From: Rhizobiales bacterium GAS188
GTDB taxonomy: Bacteria > Pseudomonadota > Alphaproteobacteria > Rhizobiales > Beijerinckiaceae
DNA length: 64,000 nt
Assembly (NCBI GenBank): GCA_900104855.1
Contig: FNSS01000001.1
Span: forward strand, 1,302,001-1,366,000
Direction of reading: 5' to 3'
A program made the translations under genes and the position numbers. Within the stretch, counting starts at the first letter, position 1. Each line of letters opens with the position of its first letter. The notes beneath the pieces are model-generated. The model saw only the letters and a program-made list of their open reading frames with translations. It had not been told where the DNA came from and made no database searches. Positions 9,688 to 17,793 of the stretch are shown here, one piece after another.

Positions 9688-10086
9688 ATGCTTTGCTTGA
9701 AACTGGACAGACATCGGTCGGCGAGGGCTCGGCGAGCACTATGCGCGTTGCTGATGGCTGCTCAGTTCGCGTTACCGGCGAGCGGGCAGGACAAGATGAG
9801 AGTTGCGCCGTTCCCAGTCACCGAAGGCTTGTTGAATGTCCTGATGGCGGGGAAGTCCTGCTTGAACATCGTCGTCGATCAGGCGGCGTTCAATCGCTAT
9901 CTGGCCGATCACGGCATCGACGCAGCCCAACTTTCCAGGACAGGGCCTCACGGCGTGAAGGTTGTCGAAGTGCGTCACAAGCTCCGAAGGGCGTTCATGC
10001 GTCACAATAACGAAATGTGCGAATTGTCGTTCGCCATGTTCGGGCCAGACGGAACGGCAATCCCCGGCATGTTGCGGAGGCCCTAG
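9688..10086 (+). CDS. Hypothetical exported protein, 132 aa
   Basis: The N-terminus has an Arg-rich segment followed by a hydrophobic core (ALCALLMAAQFALPASG), a likely signal peptide cleaved near residue 34. The mature part contains a DQAAFNRYLADHGID helix and two cysteines (KSCLNIV, NEMCELS) that could pair. No family recognised. It is oriented away from the 86-aa gene at 9215-9475. The codon pattern is gene-like, but no strong Shine-Dalgarno is seen at the ATG. Confidence 0.5.
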   Translation: MLCLKLDRHRSARARRALCALLMAAQFALPASGQDKMRVAPFPVTEGLLNVLMAGKSCLNIVVDQAAFNRYLADHGIDAAQLSRTGPHGVKVVEVRHKLRRAFMRHNNEMCELSFAMFGPDGTAIPGMLRRP

Positions 10087-10129
10087 AGGACCTTCAACAC
10101 CAAGGCCAGGTGGATGAACGCAGGAGCGA

Positions 10130-10372
10130 TCAAGTCACCATTTCTCTGGCTCTGCGCGTCAGGGCGCCGATGATACGCACAGCGTCGCGCTTTTCCTGCG
10201 GCCTAGGCTCGCCCTCATCGTCTCCGATATTGTCCAGGGCGAGAGTTCCAAAGCTGGTCAGCGCGCTTTGGGGGTCGCTCTCCGAGCATGCAAACCTTAG
10301 CATCAGCTCGATCAACAGCGCCTCGACCGCGAGCCGCCAAGCTGCGTGCTTATCCTCAGCCTTTTCCGTCAT
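10130..10372 (-). CDS. Small orphan protein, paralogue 1 of a pair (80 aa)
   Basis: An 80-residue acidic-basic helical protein: HAAWRLAVEALLIELMLR near residue 9 and LDNIGDDEGEP near 46, ending in a basic helix (ALTRRAREMVT). It is clearly paralogous to the 80-aa protein encoded at 12896-13138. DNA similarity extends a little past the coding region. GGGGCCGC precedes the ATG. No known domain recognised. That two copies have both stayed open with conservative changes suggests a real, selected gene. Confidence 0.65.
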   Translation of the reverse strand: MTEKAEDKHAAWRLAVEALLIELMLRFACSESDPQSALTSFGTLALDNIGDDEGEPRPQEKRDAVRIIGALTRRAREMVT

Positions 10373-10727
10373 CTGCGGCCCCTGTTGCTAGCCCTAGATG
10401 CACGCCGGGCGCAACCATTCCAGGGTGAGGTGTGAGGGTGGACTCCGCCGGCATACCGGAGCGCCAGCGGAGTCCTGGCCGCGACCGGTGGTCCTATGGG
10501 GGCATAAGGTCGCGGTTAACGCAGAAGGTTAACAGGCGCCGTGGGGCCCTCACATATACAAGAAATGATGTTGTGCTTGGGCTAGCCATCCAGGCCACTT
10601 TACGTTCCGTGTCCGTGCCCGGTTTGATTCGAGCAAGACGGCGGACTCGACAGGAAAAGCGCCCTCTAAGTTCAATGTTGGTTCCCCATGCGGGCGCGCA
10701 ACCGCGAATCCATCCAGCGATTAGGCG

Positions 10728-10771
10728 GACCCCACCGGGGGGCGACGGGAATCCGGTGAGGTCCCGCCACG
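10728..10771. repeat. Palindromic repeat, copy B
   Basis: GGACCCCACCGG near 10731 faces CCGGTGAGGTCC near 10754, a 12-bp stem with one mismatched pair. It is the second copy of the element at 9556-9600; the right arm GGAATCCGGTGAGGTCC is identical between the two. Confidence 0.65.
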
Positions 10772-10825
10772 ATGGGTGTATGGGAAAACGCTCCGTGGCC
10801 AACTCCGGCCTATCCGATCCAACTA

Positions 10826-10858
10826 GCCCCCTCCCCGAAAAGAGGCGGGGTTTTTGTT
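10826..10858 (+). terminator. Possible intrinsic terminator
   Basis: A C-rich arm (CCCCCTC) can pair with GAGGCGGGG across the CCCGAAAA loop, and TTTTTGTT follows at once. It lies just upstream of the small membrane-protein gene at 10881, so it would end some transcript from the left; which one is unclear. Confidence 0.4.
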
Positions 10859-10880
10859 GGGCAGGGGCTATACTGCCGGC

Positions 10881-11051
10881 ATGTCGGATCAACCTTCGCC
10901 CGGCCGGCCCGGCCGCCGTGGTTGGCCCGGTCGGCTCGGTTGGCGCCATCAGCCCGGTCAGCCCAGCGGGCGCGACTACGCGGTGTTCGCGATAATCCTA
11001 TGCCTCGCCGTGATCGGCATCGCGTTGGGGCTGATCTTCAAGTTGTGGTGA
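10881..11051 (+). CDS. Small single-pass membrane protein, 56 aa
   Basis: The first 32 residues are Pro/Gly/Arg-rich (SDQPSPGRPGRRGWPG), followed by one hydrophobic helix (YAVFAIILCLAVIGIALGLI) and a short FKLW end. This suggests a protein anchored by its C-terminal end with a cytosolic disordered head. The ATG at 10881 follows GCAGGGG; an in-frame TTG nine codons upstream is less likely. No known family. Confidence 0.55.
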   Translation: MSDQPSPGRPGRRGWPGRLGWRHQPGQPSGRDYAVFAIILCLAVIGIALGLIFKLW

Positions 11052-11192
11052 GAGCCGACAGCGAGCTTAAGCCGCCGGTAACCCTACAGCCGCATACTGA
11101 TTCGGCGCGGGAAGGTCTCTCCCGCGCACCGGAGTGGGGGCGGGCGGGTTTTCCGTATTGCGTCCCCGCTCGTCCTCTTCGCTGCTCCGCGC

Positions 11193-11303
11193 TCAGTTCT
11201 CTGCGCGACGGAAGATCGCCTTTCTCAGCGCGCCGAACACCTTGCCCAGGCTCCGCACGAACTTGGCCGGCACCGCCCACTCCCGATAGGGCTTGCCGTC
11301 CAT
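11193..11303 (-). CDS. Possible tiny basic peptide, 36 aa
   Basis: The frame begins MDGKPYREWAVPAKFVRSLG and ends in a basic amphipathic segment (ALRKAIFRRAEN). GTAGGGGC precedes the ATG. It lies just downstream of, and on the same strand as, the 50-aa membrane peptide at 11354-11506. Only the ribosome site and composition support it. Confidence 0.28.
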   Translation of the reverse strand: MDGKPYREWAVPAKFVRSLGKVFGALRKAIFRRAEN

Positions 11304-11353
11304 GCCCCTACGGCCTCTTGCGCGGTCATCTTGGTCAACCTCGCTCCGCCGTC

Positions 11354-11506
11354 TCAGAGAAGGCGGCTGGCCAGGGAGATCAAGATCCCCACCCAAGCAA
11401 ATGTCACCAGACCCAGCGCCGCTAAGAACAGCAGCTCAAGGGCCCGTGTTTCATATTCGAGTGTCAGCGGCCGGGGCTTGATCCGCGCAGGTAGGCTGGT
11501 CGGCAT
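11354..11506 (-). CDS. Small membrane peptide, 50 aa
   Basis: Starts MPTSLPARIKPRPL and ends in one hydrophobic helix (LELLFLAALGLVTFAWVGIL) with a short tail. A strong purine-rich site (GGAAGGGGGAAGGGAC) sits immediately before the ATG at 11506. It is too short for domain assignment. With the 56-aa protein at 10881 it is one of two tiny single-helix proteins in this sparse region. Confidence 0.45.
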   Translation of the reverse strand: MPTSLPARIKPRPLTLEYETRALELLFLAALGLVTFAWVGILISLASRLL

Positions 11507-12167
11507 GTCCCTTCCCCCTTCCTCCCCTGCTTTTCTCGGCGGCGAACTCCAAATCGCCCGCCAGAACACACAGCCACCACCCTTCCACGACAGAGTTTGC
11601 GCGGACCTTGTAGTTTCTGCGTTCTCCAGAGGAAAACGTGTTGACGGCTCGCTAGTTCCGACTGCCCTTCCGCAGCGTCACGCCCGCCTCGGATTTCGCA
11701 TCCGTCAGTAAAAGCGATCACCCCCAGCGCCGACATATGGATTCTGTGCGGTGTATCGAGGCACCTCCGCGTAACTGAAGCGCAAGCGGCATCGGCGCGT
11801 TGCCGCCCGCCCTTCCCTCTCAATCGATCAGGTCCGCCTTCCTGGCCTCGCGCTTGGCGACGGCGCGGGCCGGCACGTCCGCCAATTCGGGATAGAAGGT
11901 GGCCCCGCCAAACGGGGGAATGCCCAGCGGGGCCTGGCAACGGCCAGTTGTGAGACAACCGACCATCACCAAGACCGATCGTCACAATTTCCATGCCCGG
12001 CTCGTCCAGTGGACGCGCCAAGTTGCCTCTGCAGCGCCGCGAGACCGACCAATAGGAACCAATCGACCACTATCCGAGTTATAGCGGAAAAGGGCGTGGG
12101 GCTTACTCCGTGCACAGTTCTGCCTCGCATGATGGCTGTTGTGCGCAGGATACTCGGGAGGTCGCCA
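11507..12167. other. 661-bp stretch with no supported gene
   Basis: A minus-strand frame stays open for most of it but is Arg/Gly-rich without structure, typical of GC-driven open frames. Nothing else recognised. Confidence 0.45.
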
Positions 12168-12386
12168 ATGACCCCTACAGACATTGTCGGGGCTCTCACA
12201 AAGTTTGTGCAGAACCCATATCTCGACATCTATGAGAAGATGCCCGAATACGAGCTCACTGCCTGGAAACAGGTTTTCGAGCAGTCAATAGCTCTGAGGC
12301 CAAGCCGCGAAAAGGTCTTGCGCCTGCGCGCCATCAATCGAGCGTTGAGAACCATTGAAAGCAGCAGGATGTCCCGAGCCGCTTAA
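12168..12386 (+). CDS. Hypothetical small helical protein, 72 aa
   Basis: Starts MTPTDIVGALTKFVQNPY and contains MPEYELTAWKQVFEQSI, a helical soluble protein of unknown role. A strong GGGAGG lies about 5 nt before the ATG at 12168, so this start is preferred over in-frame ones further upstream. The next small gene on the same strand begins 66 nt downstream. Confidence 0.55.
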   Translation: MTPTDIVGALTKFVQNPYLDIYEKMPEYELTAWKQVFEQSIALRPSREKVLRLRAINRALRTIESSRMSRAA

Positions 12387-12452
12387 GGCAAGAGCATCAG
12401 GCCGGGATCGATATTTCAGGACATCTGATCCCGTCGGACCTACGGAAATAAG

Positions 12453-12698
12453 ATGCAGATGACCCGCTATTTCGCGGTGGGCGTCGAGCAAACCCCTGAC
12501 GGAGAGTTCGTAGCCGGGAGGTGTGACGAGGTGCTAAGCGCACAGTCTGCCGTTAGGAAAGCCCGGTCGCTCGCTTACCAAAGGGGAGGCGCCGTCGCCT
12601 TTGAATGGCGAGGCGAGATTGAGTTCGGGCGTCCCGGATCGATCGAAATTCTCGCGGGCTTCGGAGAGCTGCCTGCCCCATTGAGGAGCTGCTCATGA
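12453..12698 (+). CDS. Hypothetical small protein, 81 aa
   Basis: Reads MQMTRYFAVGVEQTPDGEFV followed by a helix (SAQSAVRKARSLAYQRGG) and a strand (AVAFEWRGE). The pattern resembles small rhizobial proteins with a beta-helix-beta core and an 'A-V-A-F' strand. Function unknown. It follows the 72-aa gene on the same strand. Confidence 0.55.
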   Translation: MQMTRYFAVGVEQTPDGEFVAGRCDEVLSAQSAVRKARSLAYQRGGAVAFEWRGEIEFGRPGSIEILAGFGELPAPLRSCS

Positions 12699-12895
12699 GA
12701 GGATTGTCACCGAGCTTGTTTCTGAGCGTGGTATCTCGCGCGGCCGGATGGTTGATTGCCAAACTCTTCCGGCGTCGCGCCTTGATCTCCATTGGGAGGG
12801 CACGGGACGCAATGTCCCGATCGTGCTCGACCCAGTAGCCCACGACCATCGTCAGGTCGGAAGAACCCAACAACCCGGAAGGTCATACGGCGTGA

Positions 12896-13138
12896 TCAAG
12901 CCATCAACTCCCTCGCTCTGCGCGTCAGGTCGCTGATGATACGCACAACTTCGCGCTTCTCGTGCGGCATAGGCTCGCCCTCATCGTCCCCGACATTGTC
13001 CAGGGCGAGAACTCCCAAGCTGACCAGCTCGTAGGCTGGGTCGCTTTGGGAGCTTGCGGACCTTAGCATCAGCTCGATCAAAAGCGCCTCGACCGCAATC
13101 CGCCATGCTGCGTGCTCATCCTCCCCATTTACCGTCAT
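12896..13138 (-). CDS. Small orphan protein, paralogue 2 of a pair (80 aa)
   Basis: Same length and plan as the protein at 10130-10372: HAAWRIAVEALLIELMLRSA, then LDNVGDDEGEPMPHEKRE, then a basic C-terminal helix. Most differences between the copies are conservative (V/I, D/E, K/R), and both frames are intact. AGGCCGC precedes the ATG. The duplicated block includes a few bases either side of the gene. No known family recognised. Confidence 0.65.
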   Translation of the reverse strand: MTVNGEDEHAAWRIAVEALLIELMLRSASSQSDPAYELVSLGVLALDNVGDDEGEPMPHEKREVVRIISDLTRRARELMA

Positions 13139-13407
13139 CTGCGGCCTCTGCTTACCGCCGCCCCCGGGAACGAATCAGTGCAACGCACCGCTCATCCTAC
13201 GAATTGCCGCAAGCCTCAATACGGCTCCCTCGGTCGCTATCCACAATTCTCGTCTTAGAGCGCTGAGCGCGAGTCCAAATCGCGATGGCAACAGCAATGG
13301 GAACCGCGAAGGCCAATCCGGCGTTGTTGTCATGATCTGCCAGCGGGCGACTCGATCTCCACCAACATACGCGACACAGACGGGCCGCTCAGGAGCGGAG
13401 AGCGATA

Positions 13408-13644
13408 ATGGGCAAGGTCCCCAATTCTATGACTGCGGCTGAGATCGGCATGTTGAAGCGCGCTCCCGATCGTTGGGAACATCTCCCCCACTTCCGGGAC
13501 GGGGCTCGCTACGTGGCCGCTTCCCTCTACGACTGGGGATATATCGACATAGACCACCGAGAGGGCAAATGGCGCCGGACGGATGCCGGTCTAAAGGCCG
13601 TTACTCATTTTGATCAAGAGGCCTTCAACCTGGGTGACGGATAA
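13408..13644 (+). CDS. Hypothetical small protein, 78 aa
   Basis: Starts MGKVPNSMTAAEIGMLKRAP. The middle (ARYVAASLYDWGYIDIDHRE) and GKWRRTDAGLKAV give a helix-turn-strand pattern like small winged-helix domains, where a loop of the 'xGxYxLTxxG' type precedes the last helix. This is only a resemblance. GGAGCGGAGAG precedes the ATG. Confidence 0.55.
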   Translation: MGKVPNSMTAAEIGMLKRAPDRWEHLPHFRDGARYVAASLYDWGYIDIDHREGKWRRTDAGLKAVTHFDQEAFNLGDG

Positions 13645-13656
13645 GCGCGGCTCTTG

Positions 13657-13884
13657 TCAGAGCGGACGTTTCCCCCTGCTCGGCGGATCGCGGCGGTCTG
13701 TGGCGAGCGCCTCATCCATTATTTCAAGTCTGTTCATGCAAGACGCAAGCTCTCGCCAGCTGCCAGCCATAGAGATCAAGGCGGCCTTGTTCGCCACGTC
13801 ACGTGTTTTGGCCGCCAATTTCACAAGGTCGGCCGCATGGTGCCAATACTCAGCCGATTTCCGCACGGCGATTTTTACCCACAC
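13657..13884 (-). CDS. Hypothetical helical protein, about 75 aa (start uncertain)
   Basis: The segment AEYWHHAADLVKLAAKTRDV followed by ANKAALISMAGSWRELA resembles the small rhizobial proteins with a 'xYWRxRAEEARxxAxxxxDPxAxxxMLxIAxxYexLA' helical hairpin. The GTG at 13884 gives 75 residues; the frame is open upstream to 14100, but that part has no family resemblance. It overlaps nothing supported on the plus strand. Confidence 0.5.
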   Translation of the reverse strand: MWVKIAVRKSAEYWHHAADLVKLAAKTRDVANKAALISMAGSWRELASCMNRLEIMDEALATDRRDPPSRGKRPL

Positions 13885-14254
13885 TCCGATACTGCGGGAA
13901 CGCAATTGTTCAAACCGGGTTCCCTGTTCTGGTCTGAAAACTCGCTCCCTCCAGGGGGCCACCGGGTCGACGACCAGCCCGAACGCCCCGCCGAGCCCGT
14001 CCGGGAATCGTACACGGCGTTTGGGGGCTTGGAGGGCAAACCACCCTAGCCCGGACGCCGGAACGGCCGTCCTGGGGCGTCCTGTGGCTTCCAATCTCAA
14101 TATGCGACAATATGTTGCGATTTCCCTCGGAAAAATGAGCTTGTTTGGGGTGCTGATCCCGGCTTCGAGGAGCCCTGGCCATCAGGATGGCGTTTCCGAG
14201 CCCTGGGGGCTTCCAGGACGGCCATTCCCCGCCTCGCCGGCTAGGATGGTGTTT
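13885..14254. other. 370-bp stretch with no supported gene
   Basis: No ribosome site or recognisable frame on either strand. Lies between the helical small protein and the tiny lipoprotein gene. Confidence 0.45.
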
Positions 14255-14386
14255 TCAGAACTTCGAGTCGAAGCCGCATCCAGCGGTCGTGCATCGGGGA
14301 GTGCCGCAGCTCGCCAATGCAGAGAGCGCCAGAAGCACCAGCGCTGCAATCGAGACCAATCGCCCGCGTGCTTTGAACTTCTTCAC
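14255..14386 (-). CDS. Tiny putative lipoprotein, 43 aa, next to an integrase relic
   Basis: From a GTG at 14386 the frame reads MKKFKARGRLVSIAALVLLA then LSALASCGTPRC, a classic signal with lipobox LASC, followed by a short Cys-rich tail (CTTAGCGFDSKF). GGAGG lies 6 nt before the GTG and overlaps the end of the integrase fragment, whose stop is 2 nt upstream. The Lys/Arg-rich start, hydrophobic core and lipobox make chance unlikely. Function unknown. Confidence 0.55.
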   Translation of the reverse strand: MKKFKARGRLVSIAALVLLALSALASCGTPRCTTAGCGFDSKF

Positions 14387-14388
14387 AG

Positions 14389-14574
14389 TCAGCCTCCAGT
14401 CACCGCCCTGATTTGCGCAGGGGCAGATGGCAGCAACGGCACCACCGCCTTCGCAGCCAGCTCATCCATGGCGTCGACGATGTATGCCGAGTAGTTCTTC
14501 TCGATCATCTCCGAGCTTGTGTCATGCAGTGCGGCGACAAGCCGGATCGGAAGCCCCGCGCCCAGTCTGAGCAT
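14389..14574 (-). pseudogene. C-terminal relic of a tyrosine-type integrase
   Basis: The fragment GAGLPIRLVAALHDTSSEMI then EKNYSAYIVDAMDELAAKAV matches the C-terminal end of phage/island integrases: the DTSSEMIEKNY segment corresponds to the 'HSSxxxTxxxY' block with the nucleophilic Tyr (residue 28 of the fragment). The Arg-His-Arg part and the whole N-terminus are absent. Upstream sequence on the same strand is the 3' end of a DUF4399 gene, so the gene was cut by a rearrangement near 14605. It marks a lost mobile element. Confidence 0.75.
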
Positions 14575-14605
14575 GGAGCGGTTGCTCCTGCCGGGCGTCC
14601 TCGCA

Positions 14606-15034
14606 TTATTCTACTTTTATGGTGATCCGGTCGGACAGGACTGGCGGCTCGTGCGGAACGTGCGTCCAGTCGCCAAGCACGAGCTGCAGCGTGTGGGTCC
14701 CCGCAGGCAGGTTCAGGACGGCCTCAGTTTGACCCTTGCCGTAATGCAGGTGATTTTCATCCATCGGGATGGGCTGCTTGAGCTCGTCGCCGTCGAGTTC
14801 GGCATTGATGAGCAGGTGATGGTGGCCGGTATTGGGTTGATTCTCTACGCCGGCCGGCGCAATGCCCATACCCGATAGGCCGAAACGCACGACGAACGGG
14901 CTCTTGACGGTGTCGCCGTCCTTCAAGCCTATGAAATAGACTACGGCGCCAGGCGCCGACGGGGTCGCCAGCGCCAGACCGAGAGTGCAGAGCATGGCCG
15001 TCACAAGGCAACAAATACGTATCACGTTCGACAT
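14606..15034 (-). CDS. DUF4399 domain periplasmic protein
   Basis: A 142-residue protein with a clear signal peptide (CLVTAMLCTLGLALATPSAP). The mature part has the DUF4399 pattern: LKDGDTVKSPFVVRFGLSGM, then GHHHLLIN near residue 70, HLHYGKGQTE and the final LQLVLGDWTHVPHEPP. The His-rich motif may bind metal; no function is established. It stands alone on the minus strand beside the integrase relic. Confidence 0.85.
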   Translation of the reverse strand: MSNVIRICCLVTAMLCTLGLALATPSAPGAVVYFIGLKDGDTVKSPFVVRFGLSGMGIAPAGVENQPNTGHHHLLINAELDGDELKQPIPMDENHLHYGKGQTEAVLNLPAGTHTLQLVLGDWTHVPHEPPVLSDRITIKVE

Positions 15035-15415
15035 GGGCGCCCCTTTGGCGTCCGTCTCTTCCGAGGCGGCGGGCCAGCACTTGGTGCAGCGTCGGACATA
15101 GCATAGCGCGGTCAGGCAAGTGGCTCAACGAATCCATTTCTTAGTCTTCGCACATATCTAATTCCCGACCTTTGATCCGCTCGTTCGGACTACAACCCTG
15201 CGGAGGCTGCCCCCGCTTCGAACGGTCAAGCGAGTTGTAGGTGGCAACTCTGGGTCAGTTCGCTTGATAGGACTCTCCGCGACGAATGACCGGAAAGGTG
15301 GTAAGCGGTCACTCGTGAAAGCCGGCTGAATGAGGCCGGTGCGCAAAGGCAGCCATCCCAACCAATTCAATTTCTGTTCGGCAGCAGCATCAAACTAGCA
15401 TCAACTCGCGCTGCC
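15035..15415. other. 381-bp stretch with no supported gene
   Basis: Nothing recognised on either strand. Confidence 0.4.
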
Positions 15416-16404
15416 TCATTCGATCACCTCGTCGGCTCGGGCGAGCAGCGACGGAGGAATGGTGATGCCAAGCGCCTTCGCGGTCTTGAGATTGATGACC
15501 AACTCGAAGTTTGTGGGCTGTTGGACTGGAAGGTCTAGCGGTTTAGTGCCCTTAAGGATGCGGTCGATGTAGATCCCCGCTTGGCGGAACTGATCAACGC
15601 GAGCGACTCCGTAAGCCACCAAGCCGCCGCTTTCGGCGAACTGGCGGTCAGCATAGATGATCGGAAGACGGTACTCGGCCGCGATCGAAATGATTAGGTC
15701 GCGACGCCGAAGTGTAAAGGCATCAAGGAGAACGACGAGGCCCGTGTCTTGCTCGCGCGCCAGTTTGGCGAGGGCGCGCATGATATCCGCTTCGTCATGA
15801 ACCGGCAGATCGAAGGGTTGCACCGCGACTAATGGTGCAGCCGCTTCCATGGAGCGGAAATACAAGGTGGAATAAGGGGCCACAGCGGGGTTGAACAACA
15901 GCGCGACCCTTTTGGTTGCCGGCGTCAACTCCTTGAGCGCTTCCAGCCATTTGGCTCCCATCGATGCCTCAAAAAGCGCAAATCCCGTGATATTGCCGCC
16001 CGGATGCGCCAGGCTCTCGACGAAGCCTTGGGCGAGCGGATCGGAGACCTGAACGAATACGATTGGAAGCGAGCGCGTCGCATCACGCGCGGCAGCGAGT
16101 GCCGGCGTGCCTTGAGCGACAATGAGGTCTGTCAAATCAACGAGCTGTCCGCGTCGGCGCGTAAACGGTCTGGGTCCCCCGCGGTCCAGCGGTAGTCAAC
16201 TTTGATGTTCTCTCCTTCCACCCAACCCAGAGTGCGAAGTCCCTGCTTGAAGGCGCGCAGATCAGCCTGCGCCTCGGACTCAGTCTCAGCAATGATCATG
16301 AGCAAGCCGATTCTCCGGATGCGATCAGACTTCTGTGCGCGGGAGCCACCTGGCCACGTCATCGCCGCGCTGCTCAGGAGCACAATGAAATCCCGCCGTC
16401 TCAT
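15416..16404 (-). pseudogene. PF04392-type ABC substrate-binding protein, broken by a frameshift
   Basis: The 5' part (from 16404) encodes a Tat-like signal (MRRRDFIVLLSSAA) and IRRIGLLMIIAETESEAQAD, ending at a TGA at 16132-16134. The 3' part resumes in another frame as LVDLTDLIVAQGTPALAAAR and runs to VIE at 15416. The match to the family continues across the junction when one base is restored near 16148-16152, so this is a one-base deletion rather than two genes. The remaining domain is full length. No permease or ATPase lies nearby, as is common for this expanded rhizobial family. A sequencing error at this spot would give the same picture. Confidence 0.75.
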
Positions 16405-16665
16405 CTGGCTTCTCCAGGCTGGACCACGCAGTGCACCATGGATGCATAGCATATCGCACCGGCGCTATGCGAATTGGGTCACGTCCAGAACGGCCGAGAG
16501 GCCATTCTTCTTTCTCCGCTTCGAGGGCAGCTGTGGTCAATTTGGGCCACACGGCGGCCCCGGCCCCGACGGCCCGCCATGGGTCGACTCCGGACGTTCA
16601 GGCCTGAGGCGCCAGTGGTAGAGGTTCACCAATGGCGAACATTTGGCACCGGATTTCTGCACGGG

Positions 16666-16722
16666 CTAAGCGATTGATTGGACGACGCTCAGCAGGAGCC
16701 GGTCGGTCTGGGCGCGATCCAT
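16666..16722 (-). pseudogene. Truncated start of a DUF2182 membrane-protein gene
   Basis: After GGGGAGAGG the frame reads MDRAQTDRLLLSVVQSIA and stops. The start resembles that of the intact DUF2182 protein at 54589 (RRDRLLVV at the same distance from its Met). The spacing to the DUF1326 stop (76 nt) is similar to that in the intact DUF1326-DUF2182 pair (51 nt). Everything after the first dozen codons is missing. The match is short, so this is an inference from position and ribosome site. Confidence 0.35.
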
Positions 16723-16798
16723 GGCAGCCTCTCCCCACGACGACGGTTTCGCGCCGCGGCGAGGTTCGAGACAGCGGCGAGCGGTGACCGGCGCGCTG

Positions 16799-17425
16799 CT
16801 AGTTCGACCAGTTGATCGGCGCGTAGTGGCCGTTCTTGCCGGAATTGTCCCACCGCATGCCGTGGTCGGCGAAGGTGCTGCCCTTGCTGCCCACGCCGAA
16901 CGCAAGCTTGTCCGGTGCGACCGGATGGCCTATCGCGCCCCAAATCTCCCCGCTCGGGTGCATGCTCGCCAGCGGCTCCACCGCCATGTGCATGATGCCG
17001 GGGATTTCCGCTGAACGGGCCTTACCGTTGATGGCGTATTTGATCGCCACCTTCTTCGCGCCGAGATGCTTGCCGACGAGCGGGGCGAAGGCCGCCATAG
17101 GGCCGCCCTCGGCACCGCCGAAGATTGCGCCAAGCGCCGCGGTCTGCTCGTCGTCCGCGCGCTCGTCGATATAGGCCGCAAGCGTCCAGTTGCCGTCCGC
17201 CATGGCGCCTGGCGTATGGCCGATGACGGCGACGTTGAGCCCGTCGAGCGAAACCTGGCCGTAGCTGCCCTTGTCGATGTGGAAGACAAGCGCCACGTCA
17301 CACATGCCCTGGCTCGGCCGTGCCGTGAGCGGTGCGGCGGGCGAGACAAGGCATGGGCAAACTACGTCGCAGTTGCAGTTCTCGAAATAGTCGCCGGACA
17401 GACGCCATTTGGTTTGCGCTGCCAT
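16799..17425 (-). CDS. DUF1326 domain protein
   Basis: A 208-residue cytosolic protein with the family hallmark ENCNCDVVCPCLVSP near residue 16; the cluster of four Cys suggests metal binding. The end contains MHMAVEPLASMHPSGE and HGMRWDNSGKNGHY, also typical. A second DUF1326 protein is encoded at 53905-54537 next to DUF2182. Here the partner seems to have been lost (see 16666-16722). The biological role of the family is not established. Confidence 0.88.
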   Translation of the reverse strand: MAAQTKWRLSGDYFENCNCDVVCPCLVSPAAPLTARPSQGMCDVALVFHIDKGSYGQVSLDGLNVAVIGHTPGAMADGNWTLAAYIDERADDEQTAALGAIFGGAEGGPMAAFAPLVGKHLGAKKVAIKYAINGKARSAEIPGIMHMAVEPLASMHPSGEIWGAIGHPVAPDKLAFGVGSKGSTFADHGMRWDNSGKNGHYAPINWSN

Positions 17426-17793
17426 TTCATCCTCCCTGCATGACGGCTAGACAGGGAATTGACCCTAGCACCGCTGTCCGTCGACCGCCAATCCTTGGTT
17501 GATATTCAACAGGCGTTGGATAGTTCCTCCTCGGCTGCGCGAGGATAGCATTCGACATCGCTGCTCGTGCTTTCCTCCGCCACAGATTGCGAACCCCGCC
17601 GACTGGTCCTCCCGGACGCCGGATTGCCCCTCGGCTTCTTGCGAATGATGTAGCTTGTGAAGCCCCCCGAATTTCCGGCGCCCAAAACACGGACAAGCCG
17701 CATTGATGGATCTGCGCCGCGAATCTTGCGGCGCGTGGGGATTTCTCGGGGAGCGAACTCGAATGTGTCGTCGGGCAGGCAGTTCTGATTTGA
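17426..17793. other. 368-bp intergenic stretch with a hairpin
   Basis: No supported gene. A perfect 7-bp stem (GCGCCGC at 17714-17720, GCGGCGC at 17728-17734) with a 7-nt loop lies 60 nt past the stop of the substrate-binding gene and could help end that operon, though no T-run follows. Confidence 0.4.

Larger units (their letters stand above)
10373..10880. other. 508-bp intergenic stretch
   Basis: Contains palindromic repeat copy B (10728-10771) and a terminator-like hairpin (10826-10858). Open frames on both strands lack ribosome sites and family resemblance. No gene supported. Confidence 0.5.

Noticed and set aside
10500-10680. Possible structured RNA in the intergenic stretch
   Set aside because: Looked for tRNA-, tmRNA- or riboswitch-like features; no T-loop or conserved core was found.
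10494-10949. 151-codon minus-strand frame
   Set aside because: No ribosome site, Arg/Pro/Gly-rich, crosses the palindromic repeat and the terminator-like hairpin.
11464-12021. 185-codon minus-strand frame
   Set aside because: Low-complexity Arg/Gly composition; it overlaps the better supported 50-aa membrane peptide and has no recognisable segment.
13266-13330. Hydrophobic minus-strand segment suggesting a tiny membrane peptide
   Set aside because: The hydrophobic reading has no start codon in its frame; the frame that has an ATG gives no clear helix.
15158-15370. 70-codon minus-strand frame
   Set aside because: No ribosome site and no structure; composition typical of chance frames.
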